DNA of 32,268 nt, from assembly GCA_001799275.1 (NCBI GenBank), contig MGTE01000059.1:5885-38152 (forward strand), in the 5' to 3' direction. Below are positions 16,331 to 24,197 of this stretch, piece after piece. A program made the position numbers and the translations under genes. Source of the stretch: Deltaproteobacteria bacterium RIFOXYD12_FULL_57_12. GTDB lineage: Bacteria > Desulfobacterota > Desulfobulbia > Desulfobulbales > BM004. The number at the start of each line of letters is the position of its first letter. The first letter of the stretch is position 1. The notes beneath the pieces were generated by a model, which saw only the letters and a program-made list of their open reading frames with translations, was not told the DNA's origin and ran no database searches.

Positions 16331-16978
16331 ATGGAATTAGCCAAATATCTCATCGACATCATTCTGCACGTTGACGTGCACCTGAGCACACTGATCGAAG
16401 GCACCGGAATCTGGGTTTATCTCATTCTCTTTGCCATTATCTTCTGCGAAACCGGGCTCGTCATCACCCCGTTTCTGCCGGGCGATTCGCTCCTGTTCGC
16501 GGTCGGTACCTTTGCGGCCATCGGCGTTCTTGACCCTTTATGGCTCTTCTGCCTGCTCACCGGTGCCGCCATTCTCGGCGACTCGTTCAATTTCGCCATT
16601 GGCAATGCCATCGGCCACACCATCGTCCGCCACGCCGGCAACCGCTTCCTGCGCAAGGAACATCTGGACCGCACCCACCGCTTCTATGAGAAGCATGGCG
16701 GCAAGACTATCATCCTGGCCAGATTCATCCCGATCATCCGCACCTTTGCCCCCTTTGTCGCCGGAATCGGCAGCATGCAGTACAGCCGGTTTCTTTTGTT
16801 CAACATAAGCGGCGCCCTGCTGTGGATCGGCCTGCTGGGCGGCGCCGGCTATTTCTTCGGCAATATCCCCTTTGTCAGGCAACATTTTTCAATAGTTATC
16901 CTCGCCATCATCATCATCTCCTGTTTGCCGGGCGTGATCGAATACCTGCGGCAGAGAAAAAAAACCACCGCTCCCTGA
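16331..16978 (+). CDS. DedA-family membrane protein
   Basis: The 215-residue protein has the DedA/SNARE-associated (VTT) core: FCETGLVITPFLPGDSLLFAVG, GAAILGDSFNFAIGNAIG, a FYEKHGGKTIILARFIPIIRTFAPFVAG block with the conserved Arg residues, and a C-terminal membrane helix ending in RQRKKTTAP. DedA proteins act in membrane and proton-motive-force homeostasis, and some move lipid carriers across the membrane. It follows kup by 41 bases on the same strand, so it may be under the same riboswitch. A link between potassium uptake and membrane potential would make sense of the pairing. The start at 16331 has only a weak ribosome site. Confidence 0.9.
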   Translation: MELAKYLIDIILHVDVHLSTLIEGTGIWVYLILFAIIFCETGLVITPFLPGDSLLFAVGTFAAIGVLDPLWLFCLLTGAAILGDSFNFAIGNAIGHTIVRHAGNRFLRKEHLDRTHRFYEKHGGKTIILARFIPIIRTFAPFVAGIGSMQYSRFLLFNISGALLWIGLLGGAGYFFGNIPFVRQHFSIVILAIIIISCLPGVIEYLRQRKKTTAP

Positions 16979-17110
16979 ATGGCCCGCAAATTTATCACCC
17001 TCCCCTGTCCAACAGCCACCGTGAGTCTTATAGTTTTATCAGCGAGAGAGATACAATCCGGCATCCGGATAACCTCGCGGCAAGTGAAACTTTTACAGGG
17101 AGGAACGGCC

Positions 17111-17239
17111 ATGACAGACCTGACGATTTACATTGTTCTCGGTGCGGTCATCCCGGCGCTGCTGGTCATCGGCATTGCCCTGCGGGAAACGATCATGGAG
17201 CATTTCCGGCATCACCATGGCGGACGCCATGCGGTTTAG
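17111..17239 (+). CDS. 42-residue single-pass membrane peptide with His-rich tail
   Basis: I do not recognise this small protein. The start is supported by AGGGAGG about 7 bases upstream. Residues about 5-24 (TIYIVLGAVIPALLVIGIAL) form one membrane helix, followed by RETIMEHFRHHHGGRHAV with five His residues. The N-terminus lacks a cleavable signal, so it is probably an inner-membrane micropeptide; the His tail could bind a metal. A 6-bp perfect hairpin (ATCCGG 17056-17061, CCGGAT 17065-17070) lies in the leader. A separate hairpin and a terminator follow the gene. It could be cotranscribed with dedA or have its own promoter, which I could not pin down. Confidence 0.65.
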   Translation: MTDLTIYIVLGAVIPALLVIGIALRETIMEHFRHHHGGRHAV

Positions 17240-17299
17240 TCCGTGCTCTTTTCAGGTGGTTGGTTTGTTGGGCGGCAGGAGTAGCAGCAGTGAAAACTG

Positions 17300-17329
17300 G
17301 CGGACTATTCCTGAGAGGTGGTAGTCTGC
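17300..17329 (+). other. Hairpin in the 3' region of the small membrane peptide gene
   Basis: GCGGACTA (17300-17307) pairs with TAGTCTGC (17322-17329), with one G-T pair. An inner CCT/AGG pairing is possible in the loop. It lies between the peptide stop and the terminator at 17350-17369, so the transcript has a structured 3' part of about 110 bases that could be processed into a small RNA. No known RNA family was recognised. Confidence 0.35.
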
Positions 17330-17349
17330 GACTAGCGGACAACGCCGCC

Positions 17350-17369
17350 AAAAGTCATCCCGACTTTTT
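17350..17369. terminator. Intrinsic terminator between the small peptide gene and the flippase-like gene
   Basis: AAAAGTC (17350-17356) and GACTTTT (17362-17368) form a 7-bp stem around a 5-base loop, with the T run continuing to 17369. The genes on both sides converge here, and the structure reads as T-rich in both directions, so it may stop transcription from both. Confidence 0.6.
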
Positions 17370-17414
17370 ATTCCTGCCCGTTCAAGGGCGAGGGTAGAGG
17401 ACGTTGCAAGTCCG

Positions 17415-18413
17415 TCAAGACAATGGCGCATCATTTTCCGGCGCGGACTGCAATCCTCCTTTGAAGGCATAGACAATCCCGGCCAACAATCCCATCAAGA
17501 CCATAAAAAAAGTTGTCAGCAAAGACAAAGCCAGTGCTTTGTCCGGCGTGGCAAACTCGGCGAGATAGAAGAGAAAAATCGCCTCCCGTACGCCGATGCC
17601 GTTTACGGACGGAGCCAGGGCCATCACCAGCAGAATCGGGATGAAGAAAAAGAAAAAGGATAAGGGGATATCAAGCAGAAGACTGCGGGAGAGCAAAAAA
17701 TTGACAAAGACGTAGGAAGTCTGGCCCACTGCGGTCAACAGAAGACAGCTGGCCATGATTTCCTTGTGATCCCGATACTGGTGCATTGCCTGATAGGTCT
17801 CCCTGAGTTTGTCAAGGAGCACACCAGGCAGGAGCGGCACATGCAGGCGGCACAGGTACTCCACCACCTTGCCATTAAAGATGAAGAACGCCACGCAGCC
17901 GGTGACTCCGCCAATCGTTGCCAGGCTGATCAGAATTTTTGAGGAAACCTGGACAGGGCCTACCAAGAAAACCGCTGCCGCCCCCATCAGGGTAAGAACG
18001 GCAAGACCGAACAACCTGTCGATCACTACGGCGCTGAGGGCGGTCACCCGGCCATTCGTGCTTCTGTAGAGATAATAGGCCTTGACCATCTCCCCGCCCA
18101 TCGACGACGGCAGGATATTGTTAAAAAACAGGGCGATGATATTAACGTAGTAGGCATCAAGAAAAGGGAGCCTGAAGGCATGCGCCCGCAAGACAAGCTG
18201 CAGACGTACAGCGGTAAAAATCAATCCGAAAAAATAAATAAAGACCGCGGCCAGGAAATAGAACGGATCGGTTTTCCCTAGGTTGCTGATCACTGCCGGG
18301 AGCTGCGCCCGAAACATATAAACGATGACGGCAATCGCCCCGAAACTGACAAAAAAACGCAAGACTGTAGCGAGATGGTGACCGCGGCCAGACTTCTGTC
18401 CGGTATCGGTCAT
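17415..18413 (-). CDS. Lysylphosphatidylglycerol synthase-type flippase-like membrane protein (UPF0104)
   Basis: The 332-residue protein has about eight hydrophobic segments and features of the lysylphosphatidylglycerol synthase transmembrane family (UPF0104/AglD2): NNILPSSMGGEMVKAYYL, LSAVVIDRLFGLAVLT and near the end MALAPSVNGIGVREAIFLFYLAE. There is no C-terminal aminoacyl-transferase domain, so it is not an LPG synthase; related proteins are thought to flip lipid-linked substrates. ATG 18413 is preferred because GGAG lies just upstream; an ATG at 18434 has none. It follows the prenyltransferase gene by 33 bases on the same strand and may be the last gene of that operon. Its role there is unknown. 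Confidence 0.82.
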   Translation of the reverse strand: MTDTGQKSGRGHHLATVLRFFVSFGAIAVIVYMFRAQLPAVISNLGKTDPFYFLAAVFIYFFGLIFTAVRLQLVLRAHAFRLPFLDAYYVNIIALFFNNILPSSMGGEMVKAYYLYRSTNGRVTALSAVVIDRLFGLAVLTLMGAAAVFLVGPVQVSSKILISLATIGGVTGCVAFFIFNGKVVEYLCRLHVPLLPGVLLDKLRETYQAMHQYRDHKEIMASCLLLTAVGQTSYVFVNFLLSRSLLLDIPLSFFFFFIPILLVMALAPSVNGIGVREAIFLFYLAEFATPDKALALSLLTTFFMVLMGLLAGIVYAFKGGLQSAPENDAPLS

Positions 18414-18446
18414 GTCCTCTCCGTCAGCACACATAATCGGCGCCGG

Positions 18447-19298
18447 TCAGACAACCAGGGACAACCAGGTTGCCACAAACAGAGTCAGGCTGATCAAGCC
18501 GTTCATGGTGAAAAAGGAAAGCTGAATCCGTGACAGATCTCGGGGATTGACCACAATGTGCTGATAAAAAAGGGCCACCCCGGTAAAAGTAAGGCCGGCG
18601 TAATAAAAAAAATTCAGCCGGGAAAGAATACCGGTGGCCAGAAACAGACCAAAGGCGATCACATGAAAAATAACAGCCAGACGAAAGGCTGCCGGCCGGC
18701 CGAAACGGGCCGGCAGCGAAAACAAACCAACCCGGCGGTCAAAATCGGCATCCAGGCAGGCATAGACCGTATCAAAGCCGGCAACCCAGAAAAGCACGCC
18801 GGCGGACAACACAAATGGAAAGTCCGTAAGGGTTCCCTTGACCGCCACCCAGCCGCCCAGCGGTGAAAAGGCCAGGGCCATGCCGAGCACCACATGACAG
18901 AGCCAGGTGAATCGCTTGGTGAGGGAATAAAACAGGGTCATGGCCAGGGCGAAAGGGGAAAGCAGCAAGGTGAGCCGGTTCAGGTTGTAACAGGCATAAA
19001 AGAACACGACACCGGCCGAAATAACCAGAGCCCACGCCTCCCCAACCTTAACCTGGGCGGCGGGCAACGCCCGGTCTGCCGTGCGAGGATTCAGTTTGTC
19101 GAAATTACGGTCCACGATCCGATTGAAGCCCATGGCGCAGGTTCGAGCGCCGACCATGGCCAAAACGATCCAGCCGAAGACAGTGAGGCCAGGCACCCCT
19201 CGGCCGGCAAGAAAGGCGCCAATCAAGGCAAACGGCAGTGCGAACACCGTATGCTCGAATTTTATCATCTCCAGAAGAATGGCGATTTTTTTGATCAT
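18447..19298 (-). CDS. mqnP: UbiA-family menaquinone prenyltransferase (MqnP type)
   Basis: The 283-residue membrane enzyme has the two Asp-rich prenyl-diphosphate motifs: NRIVDRNFD in the first half and DADFD (in CLDADFDRRVG) in the second, with eight or nine hydrophobic segments. It starts MIKKIAILLEMIKFEHTVFA, as UbiA homologues do. Placed with ubiE, ubiX and the mqn genes it should prenylate the naphthoate product of the futalosine route rather than 4-hydroxybenzoate, but this is inferred from context. The ATG at 19298 is chosen over an upstream one at 19394 because it matches the family start. It lies 25 bases after the ubiX-like gene. Confidence 0.85.
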   Translation of the reverse strand: MIKKIAILLEMIKFEHTVFALPFALIGAFLAGRGVPGLTVFGWIVLAMVGARTCAMGFNRIVDRNFDKLNPRTADRALPAAQVKVGEAWALVISAGVVFFYACYNLNRLTLLLSPFALAMTLFYSLTKRFTWLCHVVLGMALAFSPLGGWVAVKGTLTDFPFVLSAGVLFWVAGFDTVYACLDADFDRRVGLFSLPARFGRPAAFRLAVIFHVIAFGLFLATGILSRLNFFYYAGLTFTGVALFYQHIVVNPRDLSRIQLSFFTMNGLISLTLFVATWLSLVV

Positions 19299-19323
19299 CG
19301 GTCTGATCCCATGCAGACGATTG

Positions 19324-19902
19324 CTAAATGCCACCGGCCCAACGGTTGACCGCCGGCACATCAAGACCCAGCAGGTCGCCAAGTCGGCAGGCAAAAAAAC
19401 GGGCCATTTCTTCCAGAGAACGCGGTCGATGATAAAAGGCGGGCATGGGTGGACAGATCAGAGCCCCGGCCTCCTGGACCTTGAGCATATTCCTCAGATG
19501 CGTCCGGTTCAAAGGGGTCTCGCGCACGGCCAGCAGCAAAGGCCGTTGCTCCTTGAGCATGACATCCGCCGCCCGGTGGATCAGGTTAGCGGAAATGCCG
19601 TTGGCAATCGCCGCCAGGCTGCCCATGGAACAGGGCAACACAACCATGGCGTCAAACCGGCTGGAACCACTGGCCATGGCCGCGGTAAAATCGCTGACCG
19701 GATACCAGGCATGGACAAGATCCGCCAGATCCTCCGGCGTGCAGGCCAATTCAAAACCCATGACCTCACGGCCGGCAGCGGATACGATCCCGTGCACCTC
19801 AACATCGAGTTCCTGCATGAGCCGCAGAAACTCCCGGGCATACAGGCTGCCGCTTGCCCCGGTGATCGCCAGAATGATCCGCTTCACACTGTCCCTGTTC
19901 AT
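19324..19902 (-). CDS. ubiX: UbiX-family flavin prenyltransferase
   Basis: The 192-residue protein is a UbiX-type flavin prenyltransferase, which attaches a dimethylallyl group to FMN to make the prenyl-FMN cofactor needed by UbiD-type decarboxylases. It shows the N-terminal LAITGASGSLYAREFL, the central MVVLPCSMGSLAAIANGISANLIHRAADVMLKE, and RPLLLAVRETPLNRTHLRNML, all family hallmarks. Its ATG overlaps the UbiE stop (ATGA), so translation is coupled. In the futalosine route a UbiD-like enzyme decarboxylates the naphthoate intermediate; it would use this cofactor. That UbiD gene is not in the window. Confidence 0.9.
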   Translation of the reverse strand: MNRDSVKRIILAITGASGSLYAREFLRLMQELDVEVHGIVSAAGREVMGFELACTPEDLADLVHAWYPVSDFTAAMASGSSRFDAMVVLPCSMGSLAAIANGISANLIHRAADVMLKEQRPLLLAVRETPLNRTHLRNMLKVQEAGALICPPMPAFYHRPRSLEEMARFFACRLGDLLGLDVPAVNRWAGGI

Positions 19903-20618
19903 TTTATCCCAACATAGAGGGTGACGATGCCCATGGTCAACGGCCGACAATAAACTCGGCTAAACCCGGCCTTCTGCATCATGCCGAGCAACTCCTGCGG
20001 TTCATAAAACTCGGCGATGGAACTGGCCAGATACTCGTAGGCCTCCTTGTCGCCGGAAACCAATCCGGCCACCCTGGGCAGTATCCTGTTCAGATAAAAA
20101 TTGTATACCGGCTTAACCAGCGGATTCCTGGGACGGGAGAATTCCAGGATCAATAATTTCCCCCCAGGACGCAAGACACGGCACATCTCTTCTAATCCCT
20201 GCTGGACCCGGGAAAGATTCCGTACGCCAAAGGCCACGGTCACGCCCCAGAAACTCCCGGCCGCCGCAGGAATCTCCTCGCCATCGCCGCAGACCGCAGT
20301 GATTCTGGCCGCCCGCCCATCCCGAACTGCTGAGGCCGGCAAATTCTTATGACCGCTGCGCAGCATGTCCTCGCAAAAATCAACAGCCAGTACCTGACGC
20401 TGCGGCGCCTGCCGGGCCAGTTCCAGAGAAAGCGGCAGCGTGCCGGCGCACAGATCAAGAATTGCGCCTTCCGGGAACTCTTTCAGTTCCCGGGTCGTAA
20501 CCCAGCGCCAGTAGCGGTCGATCTGCATGCTCAGCACCGAATTAAGCAGGTCATATCTCGGGCTGATGGCGGCGAATTTTTCCCTGACAAATTTTTTCTT
20601 ATCTTCCGGAGTCCGCAT
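19899..20618 (-). CDS. menG: Demethylmenaquinone methyltransferase (MenG/UbiE)
   Basis: The 239-residue SAM-dependent methyltransferase has the UbiE family order: FAAISPRYDLLNSVLSMQIDRYWR near the N-terminus, the SAM-binding ILDLCAGTLPLSLELA, AVDFCEDML, a VAFGVRNLS block, VLRPGGKLLILEFSRP and the closing MGIVTLYVGIK. It performs the last methylation in menaquinone synthesis. The start at 20618 has no strong ribosome site; a 13-bp tandem duplication (20624-20649) lies just upstream. Its stop overlaps the ubiX start. A promoter at 20775-20803 probably drives menG, ubiX, the prenyltransferase and perhaps the flippase-like gene. Confidence 0.93.
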   Translation of the reverse strand: MRTPEDKKKFVREKFAAISPRYDLLNSVLSMQIDRYWRWVTTRELKEFPEGAILDLCAGTLPLSLELARQAPQRQVLAVDFCEDMLRSGHKNLPASAVRDGRAARITAVCGDGEEIPAAAGSFWGVTVAFGVRNLSRVQQGLEEMCRVLRPGGKLLILEFSRPRNPLVKPVYNFYLNRILPRVAGLVSGDKEAYEYLASSIAEFYEPQELLGMMQKAGFSRVYCRPLTMGIVTLYVGIK

Positions 20619-20623
20619 GGAAC

Positions 20624-20649
20624 AAAAACTCGTTAGAAAAACTCGTTAG
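20624..20649. repeat. 13-bp perfect tandem duplication before menG
   Basis: AAAAACTCGTTAG occurs twice in a row, at 20624-20636 and 20637-20649, five bases upstream of the menG start on the minus strand. It occupies the place where a ribosome site would be, and neither copy contains a good one. A replication-slippage duplication is the simple explanation. Confidence 0.8.
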
Positions 20650-20774
20650 TAAAGCTTGTCTTGTTTTGCCGGCCCACTACATGGTCACCGGCGTTCATCG
20701 GCTATATACCCAGCCCAGCAGAGCTGGATAAGTCCCTTAACATCAAAAACATCGAATGTCCAGTGAGCGTAAGG

Positions 20775-20803
20775 TATATAAAATTTTGTCCGCAAACTGT
20801 TAA
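20775..20803 (-). promoter_or_regulatory. Sigma-70 promoter for the menG-ubiX-mqnP operon
   Basis: On the minus strand TTAACA (20803-20798) and TATATA (20780-20775) are 17 bases apart, within an AT-rich patch. The leader would be about 150 bases. The gap holds no gene, so this promoter separates menG and the genes after it from mqnA upstream. Confidence 0.55.
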
Positions 20804-20901
20804 CAATCAACGTCTAGCCCCGACAAACAGAATATTCGCCTTCACGAAATAATTTTCTAAAAAACGCGAAGAATATTATTTCTGGGGTACTAAGGGACTA
20901 A

Positions 20902-21741
20902 TCAGCCCCATATCTTCAAGGGCAGAGCGTTTGAATCGGCCTCTCCCCGCTTGATAAGATAGTCAAAAAACAGGCGAAGCGCTGTCTGTTTTTCCGGTTG
21001 CAGGTCATACTCAAGTGCCTGCAGATACTCGTAGCAGACTGCCGGCTCCATGGGAATCCTGGGGGCGACCGCTGCACTGATCGCGGTCAGATCCCGGCGG
21101 CCTTCAGCCACGCACCGCTTTAGCTCACGATGAATCGCCGCCACTTCCTGCGGATATGCTTCGCAGAACGCCTCCCGTACAACCCACAGGGCAAAAACAA
21201 AGGGCAAGCCCGTATGTTGGCGCCATACCTCCCCCAGATCCAATCGTACCGGGTAGCGGCCGTCCCTGCTCAGGCGCAGGGCATCATCGCCGATGGCCAG
21301 CACAGCGCCCGGCGGTTCAGACAACTTTTCCGGATGCAGAACATTGCCGCTCGCATAGCGCGGCGCAATCCCATAAAACTCCTCAAGAACAATCTTGACC
21401 AGATGAACCGAGGTCTGGGACTGGTTACTGAGCAGAACCAGCCGGCCGGCCAGACTCTCGACCCGGACATCCGAAAACAGAAAAACACTGCCCACCGGGC
21501 CGGAGGCGCTGATGGAAAGATCGGCAAGTATCCGATAACGGTCGGGATGCAAAGCATATTCGTGGGAGGAAACCATTCCCAGGTCAAGCTCGCTTTGGAA
21601 TAGCAACCGGTTCAGATCGCTGGGCGGCGCCTCGATAACCCGCCAGGCCGGGTGATGCACCGTGCGTTTCCAGACCTCGTAAAGCGGAGCGGTGTTGATA
21701 AAATTCACCATGCCGATGCGGGTATGTGTTGTCGCGGCCAT
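20902..21741 (-). CDS. mqnA: MqnA, chorismate dehydratase
   Basis: The 279-residue protein matches the MqnA/MqnD substrate-binding-like fold. It begins RIGMVNFINTAPLYEVW, then LDLGMVSSHEYALHP, GPVGSVFLFSD and VLAIGDDALRLSRDGRYPVRLDLGEVWRQHTGLPFVFALWVVR, which together identify MqnA rather than MqnD. It converts chorismate to 3-enolpyruvyl-benzoate, the first step of the futalosine route to menaquinone. The start at 21741 lacks a clear ribosome site; ATG 21711 is the next in frame but would cut into the conserved start. It follows the deaminase gene by 13 bases and is therefore likely cotranscribed with it. Confidence 0.92.
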   Translation of the reverse strand: MAATTHTRIGMVNFINTAPLYEVWKRTVHHPAWRVIEAPPSDLNRLLFQSELDLGMVSSHEYALHPDRYRILADLSISASGPVGSVFLFSDVRVESLAGRLVLLSNQSQTSVHLVKIVLEEFYGIAPRYASGNVLHPEKLSEPPGAVLAIGDDALRLSRDGRYPVRLDLGEVWRQHTGLPFVFALWVVREAFCEAYPQEVAAIHRELKRCVAEGRRDLTAISAAVAPRIPMEPAVCYEYLQALEYDLQPEKQTALRLFFDYLIKRGEADSNALPLKIWG

Positions 21742-21754
21742 ATGTTTTTGTTTT

Positions 21755-23029
21755 TCAGGAAACCCAGGTAACTTCCGGAGACAACCCCGGCGAAGTCAAT
21801 ATTTCAAAAACATCAGTAACGGCCGACAATCGACTGTCACGGATTTCCAGGATGGCCGCCTCCTTGCCCGGAGCCAACGAACCAAAGGCATCAGCACGTC
21901 CTAAGGCCGCAGCCCCACCCCGGGTAGCCATCGCAAATACAGTCTCCGGCGCGATCCCGGGATGATCCTGGCGCAGAATCCGCATCTCCTGCCAGAGATC
22001 CAGCACAGGATTGCTGGCCAGACTGTCGGTACCCAGGGCCGGCAATATGCCGGCCGCCAGCATCGCCGGCACTGGCGCCTTTCCAACTCCTGTCCGGCGA
22101 TTACTGCCGGGGCACAGACAAATCCTGGCCCCACGCTCTGCGAGCAGGGCAATCTCCTGGTCAGAAACCTGCACGGCATGTACGCATAGCGTCTTGGCGT
22201 CAAGCAGGCCCAGCCGGTCCAGATAGGTCACCGGCGCTACGCCGGGCACGGCAAAGGTTCCGTCCCAGACCCTTCGCTCCTCCAAAAACATCCTGAAGCT
22301 TCCGGTTCCCTGCTGCAGGAACTCAACCTCGGCAGGCGATTCGGCCACATGGATGGAAAAAACCTGATCCCGGGCTGCGGCCCGCGCCTTCAGAAAACGA
22401 AGCAGCTCAGGGGCCACCGAATAAGGGGCATGCGCCGTGAAAGCAGATCGGTCCGTATCAGGCAGCCCGCCTACGCGTTGCATGGTTTCCTGGACTGCAG
22501 TATCGGTCATGCCCAACATTTCCCGATAAAAAAACACCTGAACCGGATGACCACGGCCGATCAGGCCACTCTGGGCCTCATTGCCAATATCAGCCACAAG
22601 ACCTACCCCGCTGTTCCACAAATCATCCAGAGCCCGCCGGCCAGCCACACGAACCGCCTCAACTGCATCGCCGGTCGTCTGAGCAAAATCCCGGCGCATC
22701 TGGAGCAGCTCCCTAATCCACTCAGTGAAATCCCTCTTCGGCTCCACGCCATCCCGGCCCAGGCCGGCCAGACAAGACAACTCCAGATGGACATGGGCAT
22801 TGACCAGGGCGGGCGCCAGGAGGCTCTCATCGTGGTCGATCACGGCACAGCCGCTATATTGCCGGCGGAGCCCCGCAAATCCCCCTACAGCCAAGATACG
22901 GCCGCGATCAACAACCACTCCGGCATTTTCCAACAGCAGACCGCCCGGCGCCGAGTCGGACGCCGCCAGAACCCAGGAAGCCCGATGCAGATGTATCTTG
23001 TTCTGAGGGGATGAATAAAGATCGGACAT
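21755..23029 (-). CDS. mqnX: Aminodeoxyfutalosine deaminase-type amidohydrolase
   Basis: This 424-residue metal-dependent hydrolase of the amidohydrolase/ATZ-TRZ group has the metal site HVH in VNAHVHLELS, a His in FSIHVAESPAEVEFL, a further His in LCVHAVQV, and the catalytic Asp in LGTDSLASN. Together with mqnE, mqnC and mqnA on either side, the best reading is the deaminase that turns 6-amino-6-deoxyfutalosine into futalosine. This predicts an MqnB futalosine hydrolase elsewhere. The start at 23029 has GGGAG about 10 bases upstream. Substrate assignment rests on context. Confidence 0.82.
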   Translation of the reverse strand: MSDLYSSPQNKIHLHRASWVLAASDSAPGGLLLENAGVVVDRGRILAVGGFAGLRRQYSGCAVIDHDESLLAPALVNAHVHLELSCLAGLGRDGVEPKRDFTEWIRELLQMRRDFAQTTGDAVEAVRVAGRRALDDLWNSGVGLVADIGNEAQSGLIGRGHPVQVFFYREMLGMTDTAVQETMQRVGGLPDTDRSAFTAHAPYSVAPELLRFLKARAAARDQVFSIHVAESPAEVEFLQQGTGSFRMFLEERRVWDGTFAVPGVAPVTYLDRLGLLDAKTLCVHAVQVSDQEIALLAERGARICLCPGSNRRTGVGKAPVPAMLAAGILPALGTDSLASNPVLDLWQEMRILRQDHPGIAPETVFAMATRGGAAALGRADAFGSLAPGKEAAILEIRDSRLSAVTDVFEILTSPGLSPEVTWVS

Positions 23030-23085
23030 AGAATCACGGCTCCCGGCACGAATCTCAAACGCCCCGCATTGTACCGGGTAGCAGA

Positions 23086-24147
23086 CTATCTGTCCACAAA
23101 GGTATAATCCATGGTGCGCTGACGCGGTTCAAAACCAGCGCTCTTCACCAGGGAACGGATCTCGGATTCGGAGAGCCTGAAACTGACTCCGGCCGCGGCC
23201 ACGACATTCTCCTCAATCATGGTGCTGCCAAAATCGTTGGCCCCGAAGAAGAGCGAAATCTGGGCGATTTTTGGCCCTTGGGTCACCCATGAGGCCTGGA
23301 TATTCGGAAAGTTATCAAGCACAATACGCGACCAGGCCAACATTTTCAGATAGGTAAAGGCAGAGGCCTTGGGCAGATCGGCATAGGCGGTATTGGCAGG
23401 CTGGAACGGCCAGGGAATAAAGGCAGTGAAGCCGCCGGTGCGGTCCTGAAGCTCCCGGAGCCGGAGCAGATGCTCCAGCCGTTCCGCCAGGGTCTCGATG
23501 TGGCCGAACATCATGGTGGCCGTAGTACGCATCCCCAAACCGTGTGCCTCAGCCATGACATCGATCCACTGATCTGCCGAACATTTTCTGGGAGCGGCAG
23601 CAGTCCGCACTCGATCAGCAAGAATCTCCGCGCCACCGCCCGGTATGGAATCAAGGCCGGCCTTTTGGAGACGAACCAACACCTCGCGAACGGTCAGACC
23701 GGCAAGCGCGGCAAAATGGCAGATTTCAGGAGGGGAAAAACCATGGACATGGATGCCGGAGGTCTCCTTGATATAGCGGAGCATCTCCTCGTAAAACTCA
23801 AGCGGCTTATCCGGATGCAAACCGCCCTGCAGAAGGATCTGGGTACCGCCCAGTTCCAGGGTTTCCAGGATCTTCTCGCCCAGTTCCTCAAAAGACAGGA
23901 CCGTGCCGCCAGCGTTTTCCGGCGCCTTGTAAAACGCACAAAACTTACAGGCCGAGATGCAGATATCGGTATAGTTGATATTCCGGTCGACTACATAGGT
24001 AACAACGGGCTCGGGATGCAGTCTTTTCCGGATCGTATCGGCCAGGAAGCCCAGATCGTACAGATCACCTTTTTCCGCCAACAGCAAGGCCTCGCCTGCC
24101 GAGAGCCTCGCCCCGTCTAACACCTTTGCCCGGATAGTTTCCATCAT
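23086..24147 (-). CDS. mqnC: MqnC, cyclic dehypoxanthinylfutalosine synthase (radical SAM)
   Basis: The radical SAM motif is CISACKFC (Cys63, Cys67, Cys70 from the ATG at 24147). Other markers are VVTYVVDRNINYTDIC, ILLQGGLHPDKPLEFYEEMLRYIK, HGFSPPEICHFA and GLDSIPGGGAEIL. The LQGGLHPD form, rather than the VGGIHPD form, and CAFYK after the cluster separate MqnC from MqnE. It cyclises dehypoxanthine futalosine. I chose ATG 24147, where MMETIRAKVLDGARLS matches the family start. A TTG at 24201 overlapping the mqnE stop would add 18 residues and cannot be excluded. Confidence 0.92.
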   Translation of the reverse strand: MMETIRAKVLDGARLSAGEALLLAEKGDLYDLGFLADTIRKRLHPEPVVTYVVDRNINYTDICISACKFCAFYKAPENAGGTVLSFEELGEKILETLELGGTQILLQGGLHPDKPLEFYEEMLRYIKETSGIHVHGFSPPEICHFAALAGLTVREVLVRLQKAGLDSIPGGGAEILADRVRTAAAPRKCSADQWIDVMAEAHGLGMRTTATMMFGHIETLAERLEHLLRLRELQDRTGGFTAFIPWPFQPANTAYADLPKASAFTYLKMLAWSRIVLDNFPNIQASWVTQGPKIAQISLFFGANDFGSTMIEENVVAAAGVSFRLSESEIRSLVKSAGFEPRQRTMDYTFVDR

Positions 24148-24197
24148 TGTTCTCGCCGAAACGGCGGAGCATCTCCACGTTCGTTTTATTTCCTTGC

